DNA of 64,000 bases from Lysobacter arenosi (GTDB taxonomy: Bacteria > Pseudomonadota > Gammaproteobacteria > Xanthomonadales > Xanthomonadaceae), in the NCBI RefSeq assembly GCF_016613475.2, contig NZ_CP071517.1, positions 558,001 to 622,000 on the forward strand, read 5' to 3'. The notes under the pieces are model-generated. The model ran no database searches. It saw only the letters and a program-made list of their open reading frames with translations, and had not been told where the DNA came from. This document shows positions 7,617 to 16,029 of this stretch, in pieces. The translations under genes and the position numbers were made by a program. Within the stretch, counting starts at the first letter, position 1; every line of letters begins with the position of its first letter.

Positions 7617-9473
7617 TCATCCAGCGCGACGCGGACGCTGCTTGCGCGCAACCGCGGCCACGCCGCCTGCCAGCAGCGACGCGATCACGATGGCGCCGAT
7701 GGTCATGGTCGACGTCTGTACGGCGGCGGGCGCACCGCTGCCTGTCGCGCCCGCGCCGGACCCCGTCGACTTCTGCGGCTCGCTGGCGCTGTCGACCGCG
7801 CCTGCCGCGGGCGCCGCGGCCTGCACGCCCTGGACTTCGATCGCGCCGATGTCGGGCGCCGCGCCAACCGGGCGTGCGTGCTTCAGGTAGTCCGAGGTCA
7901 CTTCCGACAGTTGCGACGCGTGGTCGATCAGCGGGCTGCCTTCCAGCGGAACGGCGTCGAAGTCAGCCATGTCCATTCCCTTGAGCTTGGGATCGCGGTC
8001 GCACAGGTTGCCTGACGGGCATTGGTCGTCCTTGACGTTCCAGAACGCGTTGCCGGAGAAGTTGACGACGGCCTTGCTCTCGTCGGCGTAGTGGCCGCAG
8101 CTCATCTCGCCCTTGTCGCCCGAGGTCAGGTCGCGCTGGCCAACCAGTGCATTGTTCTGGATGTCGATGCGCGAGGACGCATCGCCGCCGGCGGTCAGTA
8201 TCAGGCAGTCGCCTTCGCCGGTGATGGTGTTGTGGCGGATGGTGGCCGTGTGCTTGCGGCCGACCCCGACCGAGATCGCATTGCCATAGGCGCGGCACAT
8301 GTCGCCGTCGGTCATGTTGAACTTGCCGTGGAAATAGGCGCACTGGCCGATCACGACCGAATTCTCGATCAACGCATTGCCCGCGGTCTTGATCTGGTTG
8401 CCGGCATTGGCGGCGGCGTAGACCCGTCGCACCACCGTGGTCCCGGTCTTGGACTCGTCCATGTAAAGCAGGTCGAGGCCGTCGGACGTGTTGTGGTGGA
8501 TGCGCGAGTCCTCGATGAGCCAATGGCCATTGGTCTTGCCGGTGCCCAGGCCGTCGCCGTAGCCGCCTTCTTCCTGCGCCCAGCAGCCGACCGGTTCGCC
8601 GGTCTGCCAGCGCTCGGCGCACCCGTTCCAGGCAATCTCGACGTTGCGGAAGATGATGTCGCCCTCATTGGAGCTCTCGCCTTCACCGACGTCTCCGTCC
8701 CAGCCGGCCCAACCGTTGGCGATGATCCTGACCCGCTCGATGGTCCAGTTGGTCAGGCCGCCGGCCATCACGCCGCGACCGGACAGCCCATGGATGTTGA
8801 GATCGTGCAGCCAGACGTTGCGCGAGCGCTTGGCACCGATGCCGATGGAGGCCCAGTTGCCGTGCGGGAAGCTGTCGCGCTCGCAGCGCAGGTCGCTGTC
8901 GGTGTGGAATTCGACGCAGTCGCTGCGGTCGGTGATCTCCAGGCAGCCGACTTCGACGTTGTCGCTGTCCTGCAGGTTCAACACCAGCTCCACTCGTTCG
9001 GTGCCCCACAGTTTCGGCGGAGCCTTGCAGCCGCTGTCGAAGCCCTGGCCAAGGATGCGCGTCTTGTGGGCGGGGTCGGGTCCGCTCGGCGGCGCGGCGG
9101 GGTAGCAGTCGTAGGGGGCGCTGCGGTCGCAGCGGATGCTGTTCTCCGACAGCCCCGGCGCGCCCCAGCCGATCATGTAGTCGCCCGCGCCGATGATCAG
9201 CGTGTCGCCACCGTCGATGCGCGGACGGTCGTTGGTCGGCAATGCGTAATACGGGTGCTTCCAGGCGCAGTCCACGTCGTTGCCGCTGCCAGGGTAGGGC
9301 GCGTCGGCGCGGCCATTGCATTGCTTCTCGTCACCGCCGTCGGTGCGTACGTAATAGGTGCTTGCCGCCGACGCGTCGCGCCAGGCGCCGAGCAGCAGTA
9401 GTGCCAACAGGAGCAGCAGGGTTGGCATCGCGGTTTCGAGGCGACGCGAGTGACGACGGGGGAAGGCACGCAT
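7617..9473 (-). CDS. Secreted right-handed beta-helix protein with C-terminal membrane anchor
   Basis: This is a 618-residue exported protein. The N-terminus has a long leucine-rich signal peptide ending at ASA/AS. The start at 9473 gives an arginine-rich n-region, while the ATG at 9428 starts directly before the hydrophobic core; neither has a convincing ribosome site. The mature part is cysteine-rich and made of short strand repeats with Asn and Asp turns (NVWLHDLNIHGL, IEDSRIHHN, IRHNTITGEG), as in pectate-lyase-like parallel beta-helix proteins. It ends with a Ser/Gly/Ala/Pro-rich linker, one hydrophobic helix (about residues 588-606) and a basic tail KQRPRR. That layout resembles sortase-type sorting tails or a simple C-terminal anchor; no PEP motif is seen. 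Its position among polysaccharide genes suggests binding or cutting of the polymer. The substrate is unknown. Confidence 0.8.
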   Translation of the reverse strand: MRAFPRRHSRRLETAMPTLLLLLALLLLGAWRDASAASTYYVRTDGGDEKQCNGRADAPYPGSGNDVDCAWKHPYYALPTNDRPRIDGGDTLIIGAGDYMIGWGAPGLSENSIRCDRSAPYDCYPAAPPSGPDPAHKTRILGQGFDSGCKAPPKLWGTERVELVLNLQDSDNVEVGCLEITDRSDCVEFHTDSDLRCERDSFPHGNWASIGIGAKRSRNVWLHDLNIHGLSGRGVMAGGLTNWTIERVRIIANGWAGWDGDVGEGESSNEGDIIFRNVEIAWNGCAERWQTGEPVGCWAQEEGGYGDGLGTGKTNGHWLIEDSRIHHNTSDGLDLLYMDESKTGTTVVRRVYAAANAGNQIKTAGNALIENSVVIGQCAYFHGKFNMTDGDMCRAYGNAISVGVGRKHTATIRHNTITGEGDCLILTAGGDASSRIDIQNNALVGQRDLTSGDKGEMSCGHYADESKAVVNFSGNAFWNVKDDQCPSGNLCDRDPKLKGMDMADFDAVPLEGSPLIDHASQLSEVTSDYLKHARPVGAAPDIGAIEVQGVQAAAPAAGAVDSASEPQKSTGSGAGATGSGAPAAVQTSTMTIGAIVIASLLAGGVAAVARKQRPRRAG

Positions 9474-9598
9474 GACGGATCCCGAAGAGGAGGCAGGGTG
9501 TACCCGCGGTCATTCACCCGGTACACCCTGTAGAACGCGGAGGCCGTCAAGGTTCGGCCTAGACGCAGTCGCCGCCACCTCGCACCCGCGCCGCGTTC

Positions 9599-10366
9599 AT
9601 GCAAGACTTCGGCGCGATGTCCCACCTCCTGCTCTCGCCGATGACCTGGGGCCTGTTGCTGGGCGCCTTGCTGTGGCTGACGTGGTCCCGGCTATGGGCG
9701 CCGGTGCGCGCGCTTGGCATCGTGCTGATGTTCGCGGTGCTGGTGCTGTGCACACCACTGGCGGCCAATGCCCTGATCGGTGACCTCGAGTCGCGCATCC
9801 CGGCCAAGGCGCATTGCGTCGCCCCAGGGGCGCCCATCGTGGTGCTGGCCGGTGGCCTCGACGGCGAACCCCGTGCAGACGACGACTACGCGGCACTGAC
9901 CCAGGCCAGCTGGCGACGCCTGCGTGGCGCGGTGGAGTTGTGGCGCACCGACCCCGGCTCGCAGCTGGTGATTGCTGGCGGCGGGCCGTTCCAAGTCAAG
10001 GAAGCATCGGTGATGGCGCGGTTGGCGCGCGACTGGGGTGTGCCCGAGTCGGCCCTGCGCACCGAAACCGCCTCGACCACCACCTGGGAAAGCGCGTTCG
10101 CCCTGCGCGGCACGCTGCCCGCGCGCATGCGCCTGGTCAGTTCGGCGGCGCACCTGCCGCGCGCGCTGCTGTCGTTCCGCAGCGCCGGGTTCGACCCCTG
10201 TGTGTACGCCAGCGATTCGGACTATGTACCGATGGGAAGTGTCGGCTATTTCCTGCCGCAGGTATCGGCGGTGGCGAAGACCCAGAGCGCCCTGTATGAA
10301 CTTGCCGGCATGATCCAGTACCGCATGCGTGCGCGCGAGACCGTGCCGGTGACGGCGACGCGCTAG
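9599..10366 (+). CDS. YdcF/ElyC-like DUF218 protein
   Basis: This 255-residue protein has two N-terminal hydrophobic segments followed by a soluble DUF218 domain. Recognisable parts are PIVVLAGG near residue 80, LVIAGGG near residue 122, and a conserved ESAFALRG/LVSSAAHLPRA stretch that matches the YdcF/ElyC pattern of an acidic motif followed by a histidine. Members act at the inner membrane on envelope or lipid-carrier metabolism, but the reaction is not known. The start is either 9599 or the ATG at 9617; the second removes six residues and leaves the first helix intact. The 3' end overlaps the convergent glycosyltransferase by four bases through a CTAG that serves as TAG stop on both strands. 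Confidence 0.82.
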   Translation: MQDFGAMSHLLLSPMTWGLLLGALLWLTWSRLWAPVRALGIVLMFAVLVLCTPLAANALIGDLESRIPAKAHCVAPGAPIVVLAGGLDGEPRADDDYAALTQASWRRLRGAVELWRTDPGSQLVIAGGGPFQVKEASVMARLARDWGVPESALRTETASTTTWESAFALRGTLPARMRLVSSAAHLPRALLSFRSAGFDPCVYASDSDYVPMGSVGYFLPQVSAVAKTQSALYELAGMIQYRMRARETVPVTATR

Positions 10367-11607
10367 GCCGCGTGGACCCGGCCACCCGGAGCGGCGATTG
10401 ATTCAAAGACCGCGCGGCCAAGCAGACCGTCATAGCGATGGAGCAACTGTGCGCCGATCGCCTCCCAGCCGTAGCTTGCTTCGGCCAGCCGGCGCGCCGC
10501 CACGCCCATTGCGGCCACACGTTCCGGCGAGTCCATCAGGGCCAGCGTGGCGCGGGCGAAGTCCTCGGCATCGTCGGCAAACAGCGCACTGTCGCCATGT
10601 TCCAGTTCGATGCCTTCGCTGCCGACCGTGGTGGTGACGATCGCCTTGCCCAGGGCCATCGCCTCGAGCACCTTCAGCCGCGTGCCGCTTCCGGCGCGCA
10701 GCGGCACCACGTACACGGCGGCTGCGTGAACATCCGGCCGGAGGTCGTCGACGAAGCCGGCCAGGCGCACGTTGCCGGCCACCGTCGCGGGCACTTCATA
10801 GCCGTCGGCCTTGCCGACCAGCACGAACTGCGCCTGCGGTCGGGCGGCGAGGATGCGTGGGAACACCGACTGCAGGAACCAGTCGACGCCGTCGCGGTTC
10901 GGAAACCAGCCCATCTGGCCGACGAAGACCAGCCGGTCCGGATCCGGCGCCGCAGGCGCGGGACGGTTGCCATCGAGGTCGACGCCGTTGGCGATCACGC
11001 CGACGTCGCATCCCGGTGCCAGCTCGCGCAGTGCGTGCGCATCGGGTTCGGAGCAGGCCAGGATCGCGTCGGCGCGCTGGCAGGCGTGGCGCTCGAAGGC
11101 CTGCAGGCGCGACACCTGGCTGGCCAGGAACACGCGCGCGGCCAGGCGCGGCTCGATCTGCGCGCGCTTGGCGAGAAGGTGATGCTCGACGTTGTGTGCA
11201 TTGAACGTGACCGGCACGCCGGCCGGGACGCAGTCAACGTGCGCCATCAACGGCAGCATGTCGAAATGGACCAAGTCGGCGTCGCGCGCAAGCTCGGCCA
11301 GGCGACGGCGAAGCGCTGCGGAGTCGTACTTGGCGACGAGGAAAGGCGTGCGCGTCGATGTGCCGCGCAGCAGCGCGCCCGCCATCGACGCGTGCGAATG
11401 CTCGCTGGCGATGGGAAAGGTTTCAAGGCGGGCGAGCACGTCTCGCAGCGGCCCGGCCTCGTCCAGCGCGTCGTCCTTGCGCAGGAAGCTCAGCAGCGTG
11501 ACCTCGTGGCGCGACGCCAACGCCTTGAGCACGTGCCAGGCGCGCAGCTGGTGGCCTTCGCGTGGCGGGTAGGGCAGGCGGCTGGTGAGGGCGAGGATGC
11601 GTGCCAT
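10363..11607 (-). CDS. GT4-family glycosyltransferase (TIGR03087-like)
   Basis: This 414-residue retaining glycosyltransferase has a GT-B fold. The N-terminus (LTSRLPYPPREGHQLRAWHV) matches the start of the PEP-CTERM/XrtA-associated glycosyltransferases, which have a PYPP..G...R pattern. The C-terminal donor-binding half has FVGQMGWFPNRDGV, then PLRAGSGTRLKVLEAMALGK, the usual GT4 nucleotide-sugar motif with its conserved glutamate. It is probably cytosolic or peripheral on the inner membrane and adds one sugar of the repeat unit. It is the last gene of the long - strand operon, 13 bases after the GT2 gene. Sugar and acceptor cannot be deduced from sequence. Confidence 0.87.
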   Translation of the reverse strand: MARILALTSRLPYPPREGHQLRAWHVLKALASRHEVTLLSFLRKDDALDEAGPLRDVLARLETFPIASEHSHASMAGALLRGTSTRTPFLVAKYDSAALRRRLAELARDADLVHFDMLPLMAHVDCVPAGVPVTFNAHNVEHHLLAKRAQIEPRLAARVFLASQVSRLQAFERHACQRADAILACSEPDAHALRELAPGCDVGVIANGVDLDGNRPAPAAPDPDRLVFVGQMGWFPNRDGVDWFLQSVFPRILAARPQAQFVLVGKADGYEVPATVAGNVRLAGFVDDLRPDVHAAAVYVVPLRAGSGTRLKVLEAMALGKAIVTTTVGSEGIELEHGDSALFADDAEDFARATLALMDSPERVAAMGVAARRLAEASYGWEAIGAQLLHRYDGLLGRAVFESIAAPGGRVHAA

Positions 11608-11620
11608 CAGCTCGCTCCCG

Positions 11621-12763
11621 TCAGTGTTTGCGCCACAGGCGCGAAGGACCCGCCAGTGATGCCGGCAGCGACAGCAGTGCGGCCAGGTTGAGCATCACGA
11701 AGCCGCTGGCCGCAGGCAGCAGCGGCAAGCGCGAGGCGAGTTTCGGCAGGCCCAACCCGATCATGGCGCCGGCGTAGCCGAGCAGTTGCGCGTAGAACGC
11801 CCACCGGTAGAACGGGCCGCTCGCCAGCGCCGACGCAGCCAGCGCCAGCAGCAATGCCCATGGCACCAGCAGGCGCAGGAACTTGTGCGAGAACCAGGCG
11901 AAGAACACCGGGTTGGCGAAGGGGTTCATCAGCGCCGGCATGCGCGCGAGCAGCTGCCAGTTGCCTGCGAGCGTGCGCAGCTTGCGGTGGAACTCTTCAT
12001 CGGCGCTGGCGCTGGCATGGTCATGTGCGATCGAGTGGCGCGACATCCACACCTGGTGTCCCGACCACAACACCTGCAGCGGCATCCACATGTCGTCGAG
12101 CACGGTGCCGGCCGGAATCGGGCGGAACAGGTGCCGGCGCATGGCATGGATCGCGCCGGTGACGCCGTGCAGCCAACCCAGTCGCGCCTCGTCGGCACGC
12201 AGGCGTTTTTCCATGCGCCAGTAAAGTCCGACGCCCTCGGTGGCCGCGCGGTCCTTGCCGGCGGCGATCACCAGTTCGCCGGTGACCGCGCCGATCGCCG
12301 GGTCGGCGAACGGCGCCACCAGTGCGCGCAGTGCACGCGGGGCGAAGCGCTGGCGCACATCGGTGAAGGCGACCAGCTCGGTCTCGACGTGGCGCAACGC
12401 GGCGTTGATCGCCGCCGCCTTGCCGACGTTTCGGGGCAAGGCCAGCACCCGTACCCGCGGGTCGCCGATCGCGGCCGCGTCAGCGGTACCGTCGCGGCTG
12501 CCATCACTGACCACCAGCACCTGCAGACGCTGCGGCGGATAGTCCTCGGCGAGGATGTCGTCGATGCGCGCGGCGATGCGCAGTTCCTCGTCGTATGCGG
12601 CGACGACGACGGTCAATGCCGGGCACAGGCGGGACTCGAACGGCACCTGGCCGTAACGCTGTGACAACAGCGCCACGAACAGCGGATAGCCGACGTAGGC
12701 ATAGGCGACCAGCGCCGTGCACAGCCAGAAGACGGTTTCGGCGCTGAAAGCCAGTGTCGTCAT
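11621..12763 (-). CDS. Membrane GT2-family glycosyltransferase
   Basis: This 380-residue protein has one N-terminal membrane helix, a GT2 (GT-A fold) domain and three to four C-terminal helices, like processive cellulose/hyaluronan-synthase-type enzymes. Visible motifs are VVAAYDEELRI, VVSDGSRDGT, FTDVRQRF (the DxD position reads D-V-R), DDMWMPLQ and RKLRTLAGNWQ (the acceptor-side R..R.W-like motif). The start ATG at 12763 overlaps the stop of the upstream deacetylase as ATGA; a longer upstream frame lies inside that gene and is not used. It should transfer a sugar from a nucleotide donor at the cytosolic face of the inner membrane. Confidence 0.88.
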   Translation of the reverse strand: MTTLAFSAETVFWLCTALVAYAYVGYPLFVALLSQRYGQVPFESRLCPALTVVVAAYDEELRIAARIDDILAEDYPPQRLQVLVVSDGSRDGTADAAAIGDPRVRVLALPRNVGKAAAINAALRHVETELVAFTDVRQRFAPRALRALVAPFADPAIGAVTGELVIAAGKDRAATEGVGLYWRMEKRLRADEARLGWLHGVTGAIHAMRRHLFRPIPAGTVLDDMWMPLQVLWSGHQVWMSRHSIAHDHASASADEEFHRKLRTLAGNWQLLARMPALMNPFANPVFFAWFSHKFLRLLVPWALLLALAASALASGPFYRWAFYAQLLGYAGAMIGLGLPKLASRLPLLPAASGFVMLNLAALLSLPASLAGPSRLWRKH

Positions 12764-13545
12764 AGCAGGCGCTCGCGCAGTCGTTGGTAACCGTGGTTGC
12801 CGAGCACGCGCTTGGGAAGCGACAGCGCCGCGTGGCGGGCCTGCATCAGCCGTGGCGCCAGCCCCTGCCAGCGCACCAGCGCGGCGAAGTCGTCGATGCC
12901 AAGGTTGCGGGTGATGGCCAGGCGCTGCAGGCAACGATCACTGCGCGCGCGCAGGTTGCGGCCGGGGACCGAGCCGAGCACGTGGCGGTAGCCCAGCGAT
13001 TGCGCGGCGAGCAGTTCGCGCTCGCCGCCGCGGCCGCCGGGCAGGGCGATGGCGTCGACCGGCCGCCGGCTCAAGGCCTGCAGGCGGCTTCGGCTGTCGT
13101 CCAGTTCGGACATCAGCGCGGTCGTGTCCAGGTCCTCGAGGAAGGAATGGCTGCAGCCGTGCGAGCCGATGCCCATGCCGGCCGCCGCCAGTTGCCGCAC
13201 CTCGTCGGCCGACAGCATTCCGGTGGCGCCGATAAATCCGGTGGTGATGTAGAACTCGGCCTTCATGCCGCGCTCGAGCAACAGCGGCAGGGCGACCTCG
13301 ATGTTGGACAGATCGCCGTCGTCGAAGCTGATCACCAGTGCGCGGTCGCCGCGCTGCTGCATGGCCTCGTCGAGCAGCATGCAGCGGTAGCCCTGCGCCT
13401 GGATCCAGTCGAGCTGGCGGGCGAACTGCTCGGGGGCCAGGCTGTAGACCGGATCGAAACGGCCGCGCGCGTCGGCATCGGCATGGAGGCCGTGGTACAT
13501 CAGGATCGGCAGCCGGGCCGGGCCTTTGGCGGCTTCTTCTGTCAT
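12760..13545 (-). CDS. Polysaccharide deacetylase (NodB/CE4), first of two
   Basis: This 261-residue CE4 esterase domain protein has the NodB motifs in order: LMYHGLH near residue 17, the metal/catalytic motif SFDDGD, and the HxxxH-type zinc motif SHGCSH. The key catalytic aspartates and histidines are therefore present and it should be active, removing N- or O-acetyl groups from a sugar polymer or intermediate. No signal peptide is evident with the ATG at 13545; an upstream GTG at 13593 would overlap the preceding gene and lacks support. It sits four bases after the second deacetylase and overlaps the GT2 start by ATGA, so it belongs to the same transcription unit. Confidence 0.87.
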   Translation of the reverse strand: MTEEAAKGPARLPILMYHGLHADADARGRFDPVYSLAPEQFARQLDWIQAQGYRCMLLDEAMQQRGDRALVISFDDGDLSNIEVALPLLLERGMKAEFYITTGFIGATGMLSADEVRQLAAAGMGIGSHGCSHSFLEDLDTTALMSELDDSRSRLQALSRRPVDAIALPGGRGGERELLAAQSLGYRHVLGSVPGRNLRARSDRCLQRLAITRNLGIDDFAALVRWQGLAPRLMQARHAALSLPKRVLGNHGYQRLRERLL

Positions 13546-13549
13546 GGCG

Positions 13550-14620
13550 TCAGCCCGGTTGCACGCTGTGGTCGGGGAGCGATTCGACGGCACCGCGGCA
13601 TCCGCGCAGCCAGCCCAGCAGGCCGCTGGTCTCGCTGAAGAACAGTGCCCGCGACAGGCGTCCGGACGGTGCCAGGAAACGCTGCTCGTGGACGTTGAAA
13701 CGCATCAGCCGGTAAGGGTCCGCGCCGGGGCGGTTGATGCCTTCGATGGAAGTGGTTGCCGTCTCGAAGCCGGCTTCGCGCACCAGCCGCGCGTCGCGAT
13801 CGCCGAAGTCCTGGCTGCCGCCGTTGGGGTAGGCGAAGTGGCGCGGCGGCATGCCCAGCTCGGTGGTGATGCTCGCATGCGCCAGGCCGATCTCCTCGCG
13901 TGCGGCGGTTTCGTCGAGGCGGCTGAGGATGGCATGGCTGCAGGTGTGCCCGCCGATCTCGACGCCGTTGACGTAGAGCTTGCGGACGTCATCCCAATCC
14001 AGCATCTCGCGATTCTCGTGCGGGATCGGGCGCGGTTTGGTCTGTTCGCACAGGTGGTCGACCCAGGCCTCCAGTTCGGCCGGCTCGAGTTCCTTCAGGC
14101 GCGCTGGCAGCAGGGCATAGAGGCGATAACGATCGTCTGGCTCGGCAAGGTCGAAGTGACCCATGCCGAGGCCGCCGAGATCGACCTGGTCGCGGCTTCG
14201 CGACTCGATGGCGTGGGCAAGCCGGTAGGCCCAGATCGGTTCGCCGCCGATGTGCCCGGTGGCGACATAGACCACGGCCGGCACGCGGCCGAGGCTGGCG
14301 TCGATCAGGCCGAGGTTGTCGTGGTAACCGTCGTCGAAGGTGAGGGCATAGCGCACGCGTTGTGGCGCCGCAGGCGACAGGTCGCGCAGGCCTTCGCCCA
14401 GGCCGACCAGTGCCTGCTGGCCGCGCAGCCAGCGGATGATCTGGCGCAGGTTGCCGCGCGACATGCTCAGCGGATAGGGATCGGGTTCGTCGCGCACGCG
14501 GTGCAGCATCAGGATCACCAGGCCGGCGCCGCTGACGTGGCGGTACAGCCAGTCCAGTCCGCTGTAATGGCAGCACAGCGCCAGCAGGTAGCGAAGCCAG
14601 GATCGCAGCGGTGCGGTCAT
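13550..14620 (-). CDS. Polysaccharide deacetylase (NodB/CE4), second of two
   Basis: This 356-residue protein has a NodB-type domain: VILMLHRV near residue 34, the catalytic motif LTFDDGYHDN, and the zinc motif GGHTCSHAIL. It is longer than its neighbour because of an insert between the two motifs, and resembles the deacetylases that accompany O-antigen and XrtA gene clusters. The ATG at 14620 overlaps the stop of the membrane ligase gene by ATGA. A hydrophobic patch near the N-terminus could be a membrane anchor, but a cleavable signal peptide is not clear. Together with the tandem CE4 gene it suggests that the polymer or its lipid-linked unit is de-acetylated at two positions or two stages. 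Confidence 0.86.
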   Translation of the reverse strand: MTAPLRSWLRYLLALCCHYSGLDWLYRHVSGAGLVILMLHRVRDEPDPYPLSMSRGNLRQIIRWLRGQQALVGLGEGLRDLSPAAPQRVRYALTFDDGYHDNLGLIDASLGRVPAVVYVATGHIGGEPIWAYRLAHAIESRSRDQVDLGGLGMGHFDLAEPDDRYRLYALLPARLKELEPAELEAWVDHLCEQTKPRPIPHENREMLDWDDVRKLYVNGVEIGGHTCSHAILSRLDETAAREEIGLAHASITTELGMPPRHFAYPNGGSQDFGDRDARLVREAGFETATTSIEGINRPGADPYRLMRFNVHEQRFLAPSGRLSRALFFSETSGLLGWLRGCRGAVESLPDHSVQPG

Positions 14621-16029
14621 CGCGGAACGTCCTCGGGTGGCAGGTGGCGCGCCTTCATCACCAGTGCCACGTAGGCCCAGAAATAGGCGACTACCGGGTA
14701 ATACGTGAAACGGTCGCCAAACAGGTTGGCGATCACCATCGCCAGCCACGCCCCGAGCAGGCCCAACGCCAACGCGTAGCGCCAGGTTCCCGAGCGCGAA
14801 TGCCGCAACTCCCGCATCGCCAGCGACAGCACCGACAGCAACACCCCCAGCAGCACCACCGCGCCGATCACGCCGCCTTCGCTGAGCGTGCGGATGTAGA
14901 GGTTGTGGGTGTCCTTGCCGTAGGGATTGATCTCGCGGTGGTGGAAGGTGTGGTATCCGGTGCCGGTGACCGGGTGGCGCAGGAAGTTGGCCCAGGCCAC
15001 TTTCCAGTACTCGATGCGCAACTCGGTGCTTTCGTCGCGCTGGCCTTCCTCCACCGTGGTGCTGTCGAACCGCTCCACCACCGACGCCGGCAGGATCGCC
15101 GGCAACAGCGCCGCGGCCAGGACCAGCGGCAGGATCAGTTTCCAGCGCCCTCGCCAGACCAGGATCACCGCCACCAGGCCGACGATCAGGCTGACGTAGG
15201 CGGTGCGCGAATAGGCGTAGAGCACGCCCAGCACCATGCAGGCGACACCTCCGGCCAGCACCATGCGCCAGCGCCGCGACAGCCGGCACGCCAGCAGCAG
15301 CGAGAACAGCACGATGGTGACGGTGACGCAGAAGGCCGCGAACTCGTTGGCGCCGAGCAGGGCGAAGGTGCCACTGATGCGCAGGTCGTCGGTGTAGTGC
15401 GTCCGCGCCACGCTGAAGTGCTGCACCCACACCACCTTGGCGATGTACGGCAGCGGCACCAGCGTGGCCAGCACCACCAGCCGCACGCCCTTCCAGTCGC
15501 GCACGCTCATCTGCACGACGTAAAGGACGAACAGGCCGACCAGGTGGTCCTTCAGCTGGTTGAGATGGTTCTCGGCGGCGGTGACGTACTGGTAGCCGAT
15601 GCACATCGAGATGATCATGTAGACGCTGTACACCATCACCCAGCTGTTGACCGCTTCGTCCCTGGCAAGGCGTCCCTGCTGGGCCATGGCGGTTGCAAGC
15701 GAGAGCAGGAACATGATGTTGAGGAAGTTGAAGCCGCCGCCGATGTTGGGCAGGTAGCCGGCGGTGATGTTCTGCAACGGCAGCAGGATCAGGAACGCGT
15801 ACAGGGCCCAGTTTCGCGGTGCCTGCTGCACGGCAGGCAGGCGTACGCCGGTCGCGGCAGGCGTTGCGGTTGCCGCGCCGCGGACGCCGCCGGGTGCTGC
15901 CGGCATGGACCTGTTCAGTGCCCGTGCGGCCAACGGGAATCGCGGCTGCGCCGCGGCCTGGCCGGAGGCGGCATCGCTCGCGCCACGCGGCAGGCTGGGG
16001 CGCACGGAGCTAGGACGCACGCCGGTCAT
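14617..16029 (-). CDS. O-antigen ligase/polymerase-like membrane protein (Wzy/WaaL family)
   Basis: This polytopic membrane protein of about 470 residues has ten or more hydrophobic segments and a large periplasmic loop near residues 300-370. The loop contains the HPVTGTGYHTFHH and KDTHNLYIRTLSEGG motifs typical of the O-antigen ligase/Wzy family. In this position it most likely polymerises repeat units at the periplasmic face or transfers glycan to an acceptor. The chosen ATG at 16029 overlaps the upstream glycosyltransferase by 20 bases and gives an Ala/Arg/Pro-rich cytosolic leader of some 60 residues; the ATG at 15906 would remove 41 of them. The stop overlaps the deacetylase start by ATGA. 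Polymerase versus ligase cannot be told apart from sequence. Confidence 0.85.
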   Translation of the reverse strand: MTGVRPSSVRPSLPRGASDAASGQAAAQPRFPLAARALNRSMPAAPGGVRGAATATPAATGVRLPAVQQAPRNWALYAFLILLPLQNITAGYLPNIGGGFNFLNIMFLLSLATAMAQQGRLARDEAVNSWVMVYSVYMIISMCIGYQYVTAAENHLNQLKDHLVGLFVLYVVQMSVRDWKGVRLVVLATLVPLPYIAKVVWVQHFSVARTHYTDDLRISGTFALLGANEFAAFCVTVTIVLFSLLLACRLSRRWRMVLAGGVACMVLGVLYAYSRTAYVSLIVGLVAVILVWRGRWKLILPLVLAAALLPAILPASVVERFDSTTVEEGQRDESTELRIEYWKVAWANFLRHPVTGTGYHTFHHREINPYGKDTHNLYIRTLSEGGVIGAVVLLGVLLSVLSLAMRELRHSRSGTWRYALALGLLGAWLAMVIANLFGDRFTYYPVVAYFWAYVALVMKARHLPPEDVPR

